A DNA stretch of 9,191 nucleotides from Planctomycetota bacterium (GCA_021826605.1 JAKAZF010000072.1:1-9191), one strand, 5' to 3'; shown: positions 1 to 6,970, counted from the stretch's first letter. The notes: generated from the sequence alone by a model not told the origin. Program-made: numbers and translations.

Positions 1-2
1 TG

Positions 3-1934
3 GACTCTCCGCCGCCGGCGCGTCATCATTCGGCCCGACGGCCGGCTGATCCGATCGGCACACCGCCCAAAGCGGAAAATACCACGATTGTTCCGCCATC
101 CTCAATGCCGGAACCACTTTCCGCCCGGCCCGCGGATTCCGATACTACCCCGCCCGGAGATGCTCCTGAGCAGGAACTGGATGTCATGGACGGCGAAGAG
201 CCGTCAGCCAAAGCGGTTGCCCGGAAGAAAGGTCCGCCCCGGATCATGCTGGTGAACGTCGCGGATTCCGAAGAGGTTCGCATCGCCATTGTGCGTCAGG
301 GTGTGCTGGAAGAACTTTACACCGAGCGTGCCAGTCACGATTTGCATGTGGGCAATATCTACAAAGGTCGGGTAACGAATGTGGAACCCAGCATACAGGC
401 TGCGTTTATTGATTTCGGAATCGGAAAAAACGGATTTCTGCACATCAGTGATTTGCATCCGCAATATTTTCCGCAGCACCATAAATCTACCGCAAAAATG
501 CACGCCGCCGGCGCTAAAAAAGCCGATGCTTCGGAACTCTCTGAAGGGCAACATCCTGCGGAGCCGGATTCCGCCGCCAACTTTGAAGAAATGGGTGGTG
601 AAATTGACGAGCTTTTTGATGAAGATGCGGAATTACAGGTGGATAATGATCATATCGCCCCGATGGAACGCGTGGGGCGTAAAACGCCGCGCCATTCCCG
701 GCCGCCAATTCAGCAATGCCTGCGCCGCGGGCAGGAGATCATCGTACAGGTGACCAAAGAAGGCATCGGCACAAAAGGTCCAACGCTGACCAGTTATATC
801 AGCGTGCCGGGTCGCTATTTGGTCATGATGCCCGGCATGAGCGCATTGGGTGTTTCCAGAAAAATCGCCGATGATGAACAGCGCCGCGCCATGAAACGCC
901 TGCTACGGGAGCTTAATCCGCCGGAGAATCTGGGCTTTATTATCCGCACGGCCGGCATGGACCGCACCGCTCGTGAATTACAGCAGGATCTGCATTTTCT
1001 GGTGCGAATCTGGAAGCGTATTACCCACCGGCTTGATACCCAGCGCACGCCTGCATTGCTTTACGAGGAAAGTGACCTGGTTATCCGCAGCATTCGGGAT
1101 TTAGCGGTGCAGGAAATGGACCGTATCGTCGTGGATGATGCGGATGTGGCCGAGCGCGTTCGTGATTTTCTCACCATCGCCAGTCCGGATTCCAGCATGG
1201 TTGAATTGTATCAGGATCCCATGCCGCTTTTTATCCGGTACGGGGTCGAACGGGAAATAGAAAAAATCAACAGCCGCCGCGTGGAAATGGCGAACGGCGG
1301 TTCCCTGGTGATTGATTCCACCGAGGCGCTGGTGGCTGTGGATGTTAACTCCGGGCGCTACCGTGAACAACGTGATGCGGAACTGACCGCATACAATATC
1401 AACAAAGATGCCATCGGCGATTTGTGCCGGCAACTGCGCCTGCGTGATTTGGGCGGTGTGATCGTCATCGATTTTATTGATATGCGGGAAGACCGGCATA
1501 AGCGGGAAATTGAGCGCCTGTTGCGTGATGAGTTGCGCAATGATCGCGCTAAAACCAAAGTACTTCGCATGAGTCAATTCTGCATGATTGAAATGACGCG
1601 CCAGCGCGTTAAACCAAGCTTGAAACGCGGCATCTATCAGGACTGCCCCCATTGTCGCGGTGCCGCCCTGATTAAAACACCCGAAAGTGTCACCCTGGAT
1701 GTGATGCGTCGTCTGGCCGCTGCCACCCTGCATAAGGACATCGCCCGGATTGAGTTAAAAGTCTATCCGACGGTGGCCGCTTACCTGCTGAATAAAAAGC
1801 GCCGCGAGCTGGTGGCCATGGAAGACCGCACCGAGAAAAAGATTATCATAACACCGGACGCGGCATTGCCGGATGATTCGGTACTTATTGAGGCCTACGA
1901 CATTCGCGGAAACCTGATCAATATTGCCACGTGA
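3..1934 (+). CDS. rng: Rne/Rng family endoribonuclease (RNase E/G), 5' end outside window
   Basis: Single-strand-specific endoribonuclease of the RNase E/G family, acting in rRNA maturation and mRNA decay. The frame is open from base 3 with no stop, so the gene probably starts upstream; internal ATGs at 105 and 186 are alternatives, and the one at 105 has no Shine-Dalgarno site. Counting from the ATG at 105: residues 1-45 are Pro/Ala/Ser-rich and look disordered; the family core begins at about 47 (IMLVN); the S1 domain starts near 84 (NIYKGRV) and is interrupted at about 123-200 by a charged insert with an acidic stretch (160-185). The catalytic DNase I-like region has Asp413 (AVDVNSG) and Asp456 (VIDFIDM), 43 residues apart as in E. 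coli RNase E D303/D346. The Zn-link motif CPHC (514-517) follows at the E. coli spacing. It ends about 90 residues later, with no long C-terminal scaffold. Whether it works more like RNase E or RNase G cannot be told. Confidence 0.95.
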   Translation, partial: DSPPPARHHSARRPADPIGTPPKAENTTIVPPSSMPEPLSARPADSDTTPPGDAPEQELDVMDGEEPSAKAVARKKGPPRIMLVNVADSEEVRIAIVRQGVLEELYTERASHDLHVGNIYKGRVTNVEPSIQAAFIDFGIGKNGFLHISDLHPQYFPQHHKSTAKMHAAGAKKADASELSEGQHPAEPDSAANFEEMGGEIDELFDEDAELQVDNDHIAPMERVGRKTPRHSRPPIQQCLRRGQEIIVQVTKEGIGTKGPTLTSYISVPGRYLVMMPGMSALGVSRKIADDEQRRAMKRLLRELNPPENLGFIIRTAGMDRTARELQQDLHFLVRIWKRITHRLDTQRTPALLYEESDLVIRSIRDLAVQEMDRIVVDDADVAERVRDFLTIASPDSSMVELYQDPMPLFIRYGVEREIEKINSRRVEMANGGSLVIDSTEALVAVDVNSGRYREQRDAELTAYNINKDAIGDLCRQLRLRDLGGVIVIDFIDMREDRHKREIERLLRDELRNDRAKTKVLRMSQFCMIEMTRQRVKPSLKRGIYQDCPHCRGAALIKTPESVTLDVMRRLAAATLHKDIARIELKVYPTVAAYLLNKKRRELVAMEDRTEKKIIITPDAALPDDSVLIEAYDIRGNLINIAT

Positions 1935-1953
1935 AGGGCCTATTGGGCGGACC

Positions 1954-3231
1954 TTACTCCGCGTCCGACTGATCCACGCGCTTAATGTTCGCCCCCAGCG
2001 CGTTCAGGCGTTCTTCAATTTTTTCGTAGCCACGGTCAATATGATATACACGATTGATGGTGGTTGTGCCGCGGGCGGCCAGACCGGCCAATACCAGAGC
2101 GGCCGAAGCACGCAGATCACTGGCCATCACGGGTGCTCCGATAAGCTGCTGTTCACCTTCAATGATGACCGTGGCCCCCTCGCGGTGCATCCGTGCGCCC
2201 AGGCGTGTCAACTCGGCCACGTGCATGAAGCGATCAGGAAAAATTTTCTCGGAAACGATGCTGTTACCGTTAGCGATGGCCAACAACGCCATAAATTGCG
2301 CCTGAAGGTCGGTGGGAAAACCCGGATATGGTTGCGTGGTGATAATGGCCGCTTCTAATCTGCGAGCCGATGCCACCGTCACACCCTGGCTGCTTTTTTC
2401 CACAATAACACCAATGCTGCGCAGCTTATCCACCGCCGCCATTAAATGGTCAATCCGGACGTTATCAAGATTTAACTCGCCGTTGGAAATCGCCGCCGCC
2501 ACCATAAAAGTGCCGGCTTCAATGCGATCGGGAATGATGCGGTGTTCAGCGCCGTGCAGTGCCGGAACCCCCTGCACGACAATGCGCGGTGTGCCCTGCC
2601 CGGCTATTTTGGCACCCATGCTGGTGAGATAATCCGCCAGGTCCACAATTTCCGGTTCACAGGCGGCACATTCAATGACCGTGGTGCCCAGGGCCAGCGT
2701 TGCGGCGCTCATGACATTGGCCGTGCCTAAAACAGTCGAGCCAAAATTTCCACCAAGAAATACTTCGGCACCATGTAATTTGTCGGCATGGGCGATAATA
2801 TCGCCGCCGTCTAACTCGATGGTTGCCCCCAAGGCCCTCAGCCCGCGCAAATGTATATCCACGGGGCGGTCACCAATGGCGCAGCCACCGGGCATCGATA
2901 CGCGCACATGGCCGCGTTTTGCCAGCAGCGGCCCCAGCACGCAAATACTGGCCCGCATTTTCCGCACGACATCATACGGCGCGTGGGAGCACTTTTCGTC
3001 GACGACTTCGATTTCCAGTTTACCATCGGCTTGTCGCTCCGCGCGGCAGCCCAGAAGTTTGAGCAATTCAATCTGACTGCGGATGTCCTGCAGATTTGGG
3101 ATATCGGCAATAACCGATGGACCATCCGCCAGCAGAGCCGCTGCCATGACCGGCAACGCCGCATTTTTAGAACCGGCAATCCGCAGGGTTCCGCGCAGGC
3201 GCGCACCACCTTCAATGACAAATGAATCCAT
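1954..3231 (-). CDS. murA: UDP-N-acetylglucosamine 1-carboxyvinyltransferase MurA
   Basis: Cytoplasmic enzyme transferring enolpyruvate from PEP to UDP-GlcNAc, the first committed step of peptidoglycan synthesis. From the chosen start it has 425 residues, close to the usual length. The N-terminus MDSFVIEGG followed by GSKNAALP places Lys22 and Asn23 at their canonical positions. The active-site loop PGGCAIGDRP carries Cys117 (Cys115 in E. coli), so it should be of the fosfomycin-sensitive type. GFPTDLQAQ supplies the catalytic Asp308, and DLRASAALVLAG (Arg374) and HIDRGYE (398-404) are typical of the C-terminal part. An upstream in-frame ATG at 3285 would add 18 residues without family resemblance; the start at 3231 is preferred because GGAGG lies 9 nt upstream and the protein then begins as MurA normally does. 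It converges on the RNase gene with a 19-bp gap and is divergent from the NfeD genes. Confidence 0.98.
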   Translation of the reverse strand: MDSFVIEGGARLRGTLRIAGSKNAALPVMAAALLADGPSVIADIPNLQDIRSQIELLKLLGCRAERQADGKLEIEVVDEKCSHAPYDVVRKMRASICVLGPLLAKRGHVRVSMPGGCAIGDRPVDIHLRGLRALGATIELDGGDIIAHADKLHGAEVFLGGNFGSTVLGTANVMSAATLALGTTVIECAACEPEIVDLADYLTSMGAKIAGQGTPRIVVQGVPALHGAEHRIIPDRIEAGTFMVAAAISNGELNLDNVRIDHLMAAVDKLRSIGVIVEKSSQGVTVASARRLEAAIITTQPYPGFPTDLQAQFMALLAIANGNSIVSEKIFPDRFMHVAELTRLGARMHREGATVIIEGEQQLIGAPVMASDLRASAALVLAGLAARGTTTINRVYHIDRGYEKIEERLNALGANIKRVDQSDAE

Positions 3232-3240
3232 AGTGCAAAT

Positions 3241-3245
3241 CCTCC
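3241..3245 (-). promoter_or_regulatory. Shine-Dalgarno site that fixes the murA start
   Basis: On the minus strand GGAGG lies 9 nt before the ATG at 3231. This supports that ATG over the in-frame ATG at 3285. Confidence 0.75.
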
Positions 3246-3312
3246 ATGATTTGTATCCAGCCGATGCAGGGGCTTCCGCAGGCATCCTGATCCATCAGAC
3301 TCATGCGGAGAA

Positions 3313-3318
3313 ATTATA
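3313..3318 (-). promoter_or_regulatory. Candidate -10 element for murA
   Basis: The minus strand reads a perfect TATAAT here, which would start transcription near 3305 and give murA a leader of about 75 nt. No good -35 hexamer sits 16-18 bp upstream. The place where one would lie is partly occupied by the inverted repeat at 3322-3338. The -10 match is seen; use as a promoter is inferred. Confidence 0.45.
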
Positions 3319-3321
3319 CCG

Positions 3322-3338
3322 CGCGTTATTTTAACGCG
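3322..3338. repeat. Perfect 7-bp inverted repeat, possible operator of murA
   Basis: CGCGTTA and TAACGCG are separated by TTT, making a perfect 7-bp dyad whose edge is 3 bp from the candidate murA -10 box. This placement inside the -35/-10 spacer fits a repressor or activator operator. It could also form a short RNA hairpin, but it lacks a T-run typical of an intrinsic terminator and does not follow a gene end. Confidence 0.4.
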
Positions 3339-3388
3339 ATATGGCGCACGAATGATTTTTTTCCTTTATTGGCTCGTGTGGCGTGATC

Positions 3389-3414
3389 CACGCGCAATAA
3401 CTCACGCGCAATAA
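3389..3414. repeat. Tandem 12-bp direct repeat upstream of nfeD promoter
   Basis: CACGCGCAATAA occurs twice without mismatch, at 3389-3400 and 3403-3414, with a period of 14 bp. The first copy also forms the right arm of a small dyad, GCGTG-ATC-CACGC, at 3381-3393. The pair ends 6 bp before a -35-like hexamer, a usual place for activator binding sites. The repeat is seen; its role is inferred. Confidence 0.45.
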
Positions 3415-3420
3415 TTCCTC

Positions 3421-3448
3421 TTGTCGTAGCCATTATTTCGTCTATCAT
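3421..3448 (+). promoter_or_regulatory. Candidate sigma70-type promoter for the nfeD pair
   Basis: TTGTCG (4 of 6 to consensus) at 3421-3426 and TATCAT (5 of 6) at 3443-3448 are separated by 16 bp. Transcription would begin near 3455, about 20 nt before the ATG at 3476, leaving room for the purine-rich GAGGCGG at 3461-3467. Confidence 0.4.
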
Positions 3449-3475
3449 AAGCGGAAACGAGAGGCGGTCATCACT

Positions 3476-5089
3476 ATGCGTCGTGGGAAGGACTTTTTGA
3501 AGTTTATCGCGGGGCTGCAGGTGCCTTGCGGCAGCCACATGCTGTACGTCGCGCTGTTTAGCGTGGTGTTATGTCTGCCGATCATTGTCCGCAGTCAAAG
3601 CTTGATTTCCAACGCGGTGGCCGCCAAGCCGCTCGAGGCTTTGGCCCATCGCCACGCGGCCATTATCACCATCACCGGTTCGATTGATCGTATCACGCGG
3701 GTCAGTGTGCAACGGCGTATAACAACCGCGTTGAAGCATAAAAGTTCAATCCTGATATTCCAAATCAATTCACGCACCGGGCAACTGGGCGAGGCTCTAA
3801 AAATTGCCGCGTTAATCCGGCATTCCCACGTGGCCACGGTCGCGTGGGTCAACCGGGCGGCGGTCGGGCCTGCCGCAGTGATCGCGGCGGCATGTACGCA
3901 GGTCATCATGTCCAGTAATTCCGCATGGGGGGATGGACAAAGCTTCGCTCTTGGCGGCGCGGCTGCGGTGAAAATCGCCGCGGATCCAATGGCCGAAGTG
4001 CCATCGCCGGCGCTTAAGTCTTTACAGATGGACCATGCCTATCATCCTGAGCTGATTCTTGCGGGTATGATGGATCGGCAAGTGAAAATTGAGGCGGTGG
4101 TGAATAAAATCACGGGAGAAACACGTTTTGTCACGCCGCAGGACCGCGTGAAATTAATGGCTATGACGACGGCTCTGCCAGGCCATGCCGCAGTTCACCC
4201 CTGGGTGTACATGAAGCAGGTCAAGCCTGCCGGCACACTGCTGACGCTGGGCGCACGGGAGGCGGTGCAGATGGGTGCCGCGTCAGCGGTCATTCATGCG
4301 CCGGAAAGTCTGCCGGCGATGCTGAATATCACCGAGCCAAAAATCCCTGTGCTGCGCCTGGATTTTCTGGAAAAGGCGGCGCGGTTCTGTTCGTTTTTCG
4401 AAGTCCGATTTTTTCTCCTGATTATTATGCTGGTCTGCGGGTACGTGGAATTCAGCCATCCGGGCCTGCTGATTCCCGCGTTGATCGGGTTGGCGGCCTT
4501 GGCGCTATTTCTTGGCGGACCCATGCTCACGGGTCTGGCCAATTGGTGGGAAGCCGGCATTATTTTTCTGGGAATTGTGATTATCGCCTTTGATTTTATT
4601 CATTTTGGCGGCTTGGGGCTGCTGGCCATTCCGGGATTTATTCTGGCGGTTATCGGAATGATTGCGTCGTTTGTTCCCATGGGTGCCTCGGCGGCGGGAG
4701 CGGCAGAAGCCTTTCAAACCGGCCTGGGCGTGGTAACTTTGGCCATCATTGCGGCGGGATTGATCATCGCATTATTGATCAGGTACCTGGACATTACGCC
4801 GGGCTTTCGGCGCTTGCAATTAAAGCCGGTAACAGCGTCGCAGCGCCACGACACGTCACCTGATTCGCTTGGCGATCTGTTGTTTGTCGGAGCGGTCGGG
4901 CGGGCTGTCTCCGAATTGCGACCATCGGGGAAAGCGCGGTTTGATGATCATCTGGTGACAGTGGTTTCACGCAATGAATTTATCGCACCCGAGTTGCCGG
5001 TGGAGATCGTGGAAATACGGGAAAATCAGATTATTGTGCAAAAAATATCGGATGACGGCGCACCGCTCGAAGCAGCGCTTCAGGATTGA
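3476..5089 (+). CDS. nfeD: Long-form NfeD family membrane protein with ClpP-like domain
   Basis: 537 residues with the long NfeD layout. A hydrophobic signal or anchor segment lies at about 22-38, a ClpP/SppA-like domain at 60-290, five likely membrane segments at about 311-325, 330-348, 358-375, 380-403 and 417-437, and a soluble OB-fold domain at about 468-530 with the family pattern LRPSGKARFDD. The family is membrane-bound and is usually linked to stomatin/flotillin proteins and membrane quality control. In the protease-like domain, the region usually reading APSGARAASAG instead reads AWVNRAAVGPAA (123-134), so the expected nucleophilic serine seems replaced by Asn126 or a neighbour; the enzyme may be inactive. 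The ATG at 3476 has GAGGCGG 8 nt upstream. It ends 3 bp before a short NfeD gene and is probably co-transcribed with it. Family assignment is firm; activity and partner are unknown. Confidence 0.88.
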   Translation: MRRGKDFLKFIAGLQVPCGSHMLYVALFSVVLCLPIIVRSQSLISNAVAAKPLEALAHRHAAIITITGSIDRITRVSVQRRITTALKHKSSILIFQINSRTGQLGEALKIAALIRHSHVATVAWVNRAAVGPAAVIAAACTQVIMSSNSAWGDGQSFALGGAAAVKIAADPMAEVPSPALKSLQMDHAYHPELILAGMMDRQVKIEAVVNKITGETRFVTPQDRVKLMAMTTALPGHAAVHPWVYMKQVKPAGTLLTLGAREAVQMGAASAVIHAPESLPAMLNITEPKIPVLRLDFLEKAARFCSFFEVRFFLLIIMLVCGYVEFSHPGLLIPALIGLAALALFLGGPMLTGLANWWEAGIIFLGIVIIAFDFIHFGGLGLLAIPGFILAVIGMIASFVPMGASAAGAAEAFQTGLGVVTLAIIAAGLIIALLIRYLDITPGFRRLQLKPVTASQRHDTSPDSLGDLLFVGAVGRAVSELRPSGKARFDDHLVTVVSRNEFIAPELPVEIVEIRENQIIVQKISDDGAPLEAALQD

Positions 5090-5092
5090 ATT

Positions 5093-5617
5093 GTGATGAA
5101 TTTCGACCTTCTATCGGCCTGCATTCTCCTGTTTGTCGGTGGCTTTGTCTGTCTGCTGGCGGAACTGGTTGTTCCGGCGCATGGCTTTATGGCCATTCTA
5201 TCGGCGACGTTTGCCATCTCCGGAATCATTCTTAGTTTTATTGTCGGGCCGTCGTTCGGCATAATTTGCGCAGTGGCTCTGCTGGTACTGACGCCATTGG
5301 TGATAACCGGGTTTGTCAAATATTATCCCCACAGCCCGGTGGGGCGCCGGGTGCTGTTGCGTGGGCCCAATCCGCAGCAGGTCAATTCTGTTTCCAAAGA
5401 TCAGCAGACTGAATTAACCGCTCTGATCGGCCGCACCGGTTATGCGGTGACCACTCTGCGTCCATCCGGAACGGGCCTGATCGACAACCACCGCATCGCG
5501 TGTATAAGCGAAGGCCCGATTATTGAGAAAGGCGCTCCGGTTCGCGCTGTAGCCGTTTCCGGTGGGCAACTGGTGGTACAGACGATTGAGCACTCAACGA
5601 GTGCCTGCTCATCGTAG
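5093..5617 (+). CDS. Short-form NfeD family protein
   Basis: 174-residue membrane protein: hydrophobic segments at about 5-28, 33-52 and 54-75, then a linker and a C-terminal OB-fold domain (about 112-166). This domain carries GRTGYAVTTLRPSGTG and a following EGPIIEKGAPVRAV, the same pattern as the C-terminus of the preceding protein. It lacks any protease domain, as short NfeD proteins do. Two adjacent starts are possible: GTG at 5093, 7 nt after AGGA, and ATG at 5096, 10 nt after it; I use the GTG on spacing, with little to separate them. It begins 3 bp after the long NfeD gene, so the two likely form one operon and perhaps one membrane complex. No stomatin or flotillin follows: the next gene points the other way. 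The 70 bp after its stop shows only a weak 5-bp hairpin (5650-5665) with no T-run. Confidence 0.85.
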   Translation: MMNFDLLSACILLFVGGFVCLLAELVVPAHGFMAILSATFAISGIILSFIVGPSFGIICAVALLVLTPLVITGFVKYYPHSPVGRRVLLRGPNPQQVNSVSKDQQTELTALIGRTGYAVTTLRPSGTGLIDNHRIACISEGPIIEKGAPVRAVAVSGGQLVVQTIEHSTSACSS

Positions 5618-5687
5618 CGCGCTATTAACGCATCCCGTGAGATTATGTTCGCCGGGCGTACGGCGCTGCGAAGGTGGTCCATTCTGA

Positions 5688-6587
5688 TCAGCCTTTGCGA
5701 ACTTTTCCCGGCGTGGTGTGCAATTCCCTGCGAAAGGCGGTTGCCATATGCGTGGGCGAGGTAAAACCTGCGGCCTGGGCAATGCGTTTAATGGGAAGGT
5801 GCGTATTTTCCAGCATGAGTTTAGCCCGGGAAATTCGGCATTCCGTCAGCTCCTTAAGGGCACTTTGGTGATGCGACTTGAAATGGCGCTCCAGAGTTCT
5901 CCGCGTAACGCCAAGCCGCCGGGCTATAAGCGTTACAGACAGGTTTCGATGGCTGTGATTCCAAATCATTTCCAGGGCTTTGTGAATCAAAACATCACCG
6001 GTGTGTATGCCGGCTTGTTGTTCATTATCCAACGCCGATGCGGCCCCTGCGGAGGTGAGGTCTGAAATTAATTCAGCCAGAAGTCCGAGAGCCGCAAATG
6101 ACGCGGATAGCGAATTCTCCGGCGTATGGATGGCGACGCTCAATATTTCCGCCAGTGCTGCCAAGGCAACCTGCGTCCGTCGCACCGGTTGTATGGCGGT
6201 GGCCGCGCTCAAGATGCCGGCCTCCTGCCATCGGTGAGGAATAGTTCCATTAAATGAAATCCAGTAGTCGGCCCAACCTTTAGCTTGATCGGGCCGATAG
6301 CGGTGCCAAACATCAGGAAGCAGAAAAATTACGGTTCCAGGCCGGAGCGGGACTAAGCCGGTCGCGTGAGATTCAAACTCACCCCGGCCGGAAAAAATAA
6401 ACACCAACTGGTATTCCGGGAGAATTCGGCCGGCATTCCAGTTGAAATCGTACATATCAGGATGCGTGGGAATTGGATACGGTTGGTTGGCCCCGACATG
6501 CTCGACACCCGCACCCGTAAGGTAAAAGCCCGTGGCGATGGCATGAGCGCTGACGGGGAAATACCCGAATTGCGTGTCGCTTTTCAT
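5688..6587 (-). CDS. AraC-family transcriptional regulator with N-terminal cupin sensor domain
   Basis: 299 residues from the chosen start. The N-terminal half is an AraC-type cupin sensor: conserved-looking segments around 26-50 (GVEHVG, HPDMYDFNW), a strand pair at 58-73 (EYQLVFIFSGRGEF) and the LRPGTVIFLLPDVWHRYRP stretch at 81-99. The C-terminal 100 residues hold two helix-turn-helix motifs, one at about 217-237 (LIARRLGVTRRTLERHF) and one at about 265-287 (IKRIAQAAGFTSPTHMATAF), ending in the usual TTPGKVR. Such proteins bind a small ligand, often a sugar, and act on nearby promoters, but no sugar gene lies in this window. Longer starts (TTG at 6653, ATG at 6644) are rejected because the TTG is part of a good -35 box and AAGGAGG precedes the ATG at 6587. 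It converges with the NfeD pair and is divergent from pabB. The ligand and target are unknown. Confidence 0.93.
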   Translation of the reverse strand: MKSDTQFGYFPVSAHAIATGFYLTGAGVEHVGANQPYPIPTHPDMYDFNWNAGRILPEYQLVFIFSGRGEFESHATGLVPLRPGTVIFLLPDVWHRYRPDQAKGWADYWISFNGTIPHRWQEAGILSAATAIQPVRRTQVALAALAEILSVAIHTPENSLSASFAALGLLAELISDLTSAGAASALDNEQQAGIHTGDVLIHKALEMIWNHSHRNLSVTLIARRLGVTRRTLERHFKSHHQSALKELTECRISRAKLMLENTHLPIKRIAQAAGFTSPTHMATAFRRELHTTPGKVRKG

Positions 6588-6597
6588 GTAGAAATAC

Positions 6598-6604
6598 CCT
6601 CCTT
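6598..6604 (-). promoter_or_regulatory. Strong Shine-Dalgarno site of the AraC-family gene
   Basis: The minus strand reads AAGGAGG, ending 10 nt before the ATG at 6587. It decides the start, since the upstream in-frame starts have no such site. Confidence 0.75.
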
Positions 6605-6624
6605 CATGGTGCCATTCCCCTACT

Positions 6625-6653
6625 AATATATTTAATTCAGGCATTTTTATCAA
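6625..6653 (-). promoter_or_regulatory. Sigma70-type promoter of the AraC-family gene
   Basis: On the minus strand, TTGATA at 6653-6648 (5 of 6 to consensus) and TATATT at 6630-6625 (5 of 6) are separated by exactly 17 bp. Transcription would start near 6618, giving a leader of about 30 nt that contains the AAGGAGG site. This is the best promoter match in the window. Confidence 0.65.
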
Positions 6654-6692
6654 GGCAAAGGAATGTCGCTAAACCCGCGTTTATTTCAAAAC

Positions 6693-6711
6693 AAAGGTGT
6701 CAGGTACCTTT
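6693..6711. repeat. REP-like imperfect palindrome
   Basis: AAAGGTGTCAGGTACCTTT has 6-bp complementary ends (AAAGGT/ACCTTT) around GTCAGGT, and also contains the exact palindrome AGGTACCT. From memory it resembles short extragenic palindromes scattered in several bacterial genomes, some linked to REP-associated (RAYT, Y1-type) transposases. Only one copy lies in this window, so dispersal cannot be judged here. An operator for the AraC-family gene, whose -35 box is 39 bp away, is the alternative. Confidence 0.4.
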
Positions 6712-6815
6712 ATTTGCGGGCCGGGGCACTGGAAAATGTGCTGGGTGGGGACTGCAAGGGATGTACTGATCATTTCGGTAACTTAAAATCTTTTTTAGTC
6801 CCGAGTTGGAGATCG

Positions 6816-6834
6816 GTCACGGTCGACCGTTGAC
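6816..6834. repeat. Inverted repeat upstream of pabB
   Basis: A perfect 10-bp palindrome CGGTCGACCG (6820-6829) is flanked by GTCA on the left and TGAC on the right, with one extra T at 6830. The arms therefore extend to 7-9 pairs with one bulge. It may be an operator, perhaps for the adjacent AraC-family regulator, although AraC proteins usually bind direct repeats. Confidence 0.35.
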
Positions 6835-6970
6835 TGGCGAAGGCTTACCCGATGCGCTTGAAGCGTATCGTGCCACGCCGTGCCAAGCCGCTTTTCAATT
6901 TGGCTTGCTTGCCCCATGATGGCGAATATGAAAAGCGGGCATCCGTTTATTCGAAATCGAGGTTGTTTGA

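Larger units (their letters stand above)
6588..6970. other. Divergent intergenic region between the AraC-family gene and pabB
   Basis: A 383-bp stretch without a convincing gene. It holds the AraC-gene promoter, a REP-like palindrome (6693-6711) and an inverted repeat (6816-6834). I find no strong promoter for pabB; TTGCTT (6905-6910) with TATGAA 16 bp downstream is only a weak candidate. A short ORF at 6852-7040 (62 codons, basic product) has GAAGG 8 nt before its ATG but overlaps the pabB start and resembles nothing I know. No tRNA or riboswitch was recognised. Confidence 0.6.

Noticed and set aside
1101..1733. 210-codon open frame on the minus strand inside the RNase E/G gene
   Set aside because: It lies wholly opposite the catalytic core of a clearly conserved gene, gives a His/Phe/Ile-rich product without recognisable domains, and has the look of an antisense shadow from codon bias.
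1947..1962. Hairpin GCGGA-CCTTAC-TCCGC between the RNase and murA stops as a bidirectional terminator
   Set aside because: The stem is only 5 bp, it runs into the murA coding end, and there is no T-run on either side.
1924..2358. 144-codon open frame opposite the murA 3' end
   Set aside because: It is antisense to conserved MurA sequence and has no recognisable domain.
5650..5665. Hairpin CGCCG-GGCGTA-CGGCG between the convergent NfeD and AraC-family genes as a terminator
   Set aside because: The stem is only 5 bp and no T-run follows on either strand; too weak to call.
6748..6802. GGGACT and AGTCCC as a stem in the araC-pabB spacer
   Set aside because: Six pairs across a 43-nt loop are expected by chance, and no known RNA family was recognised.
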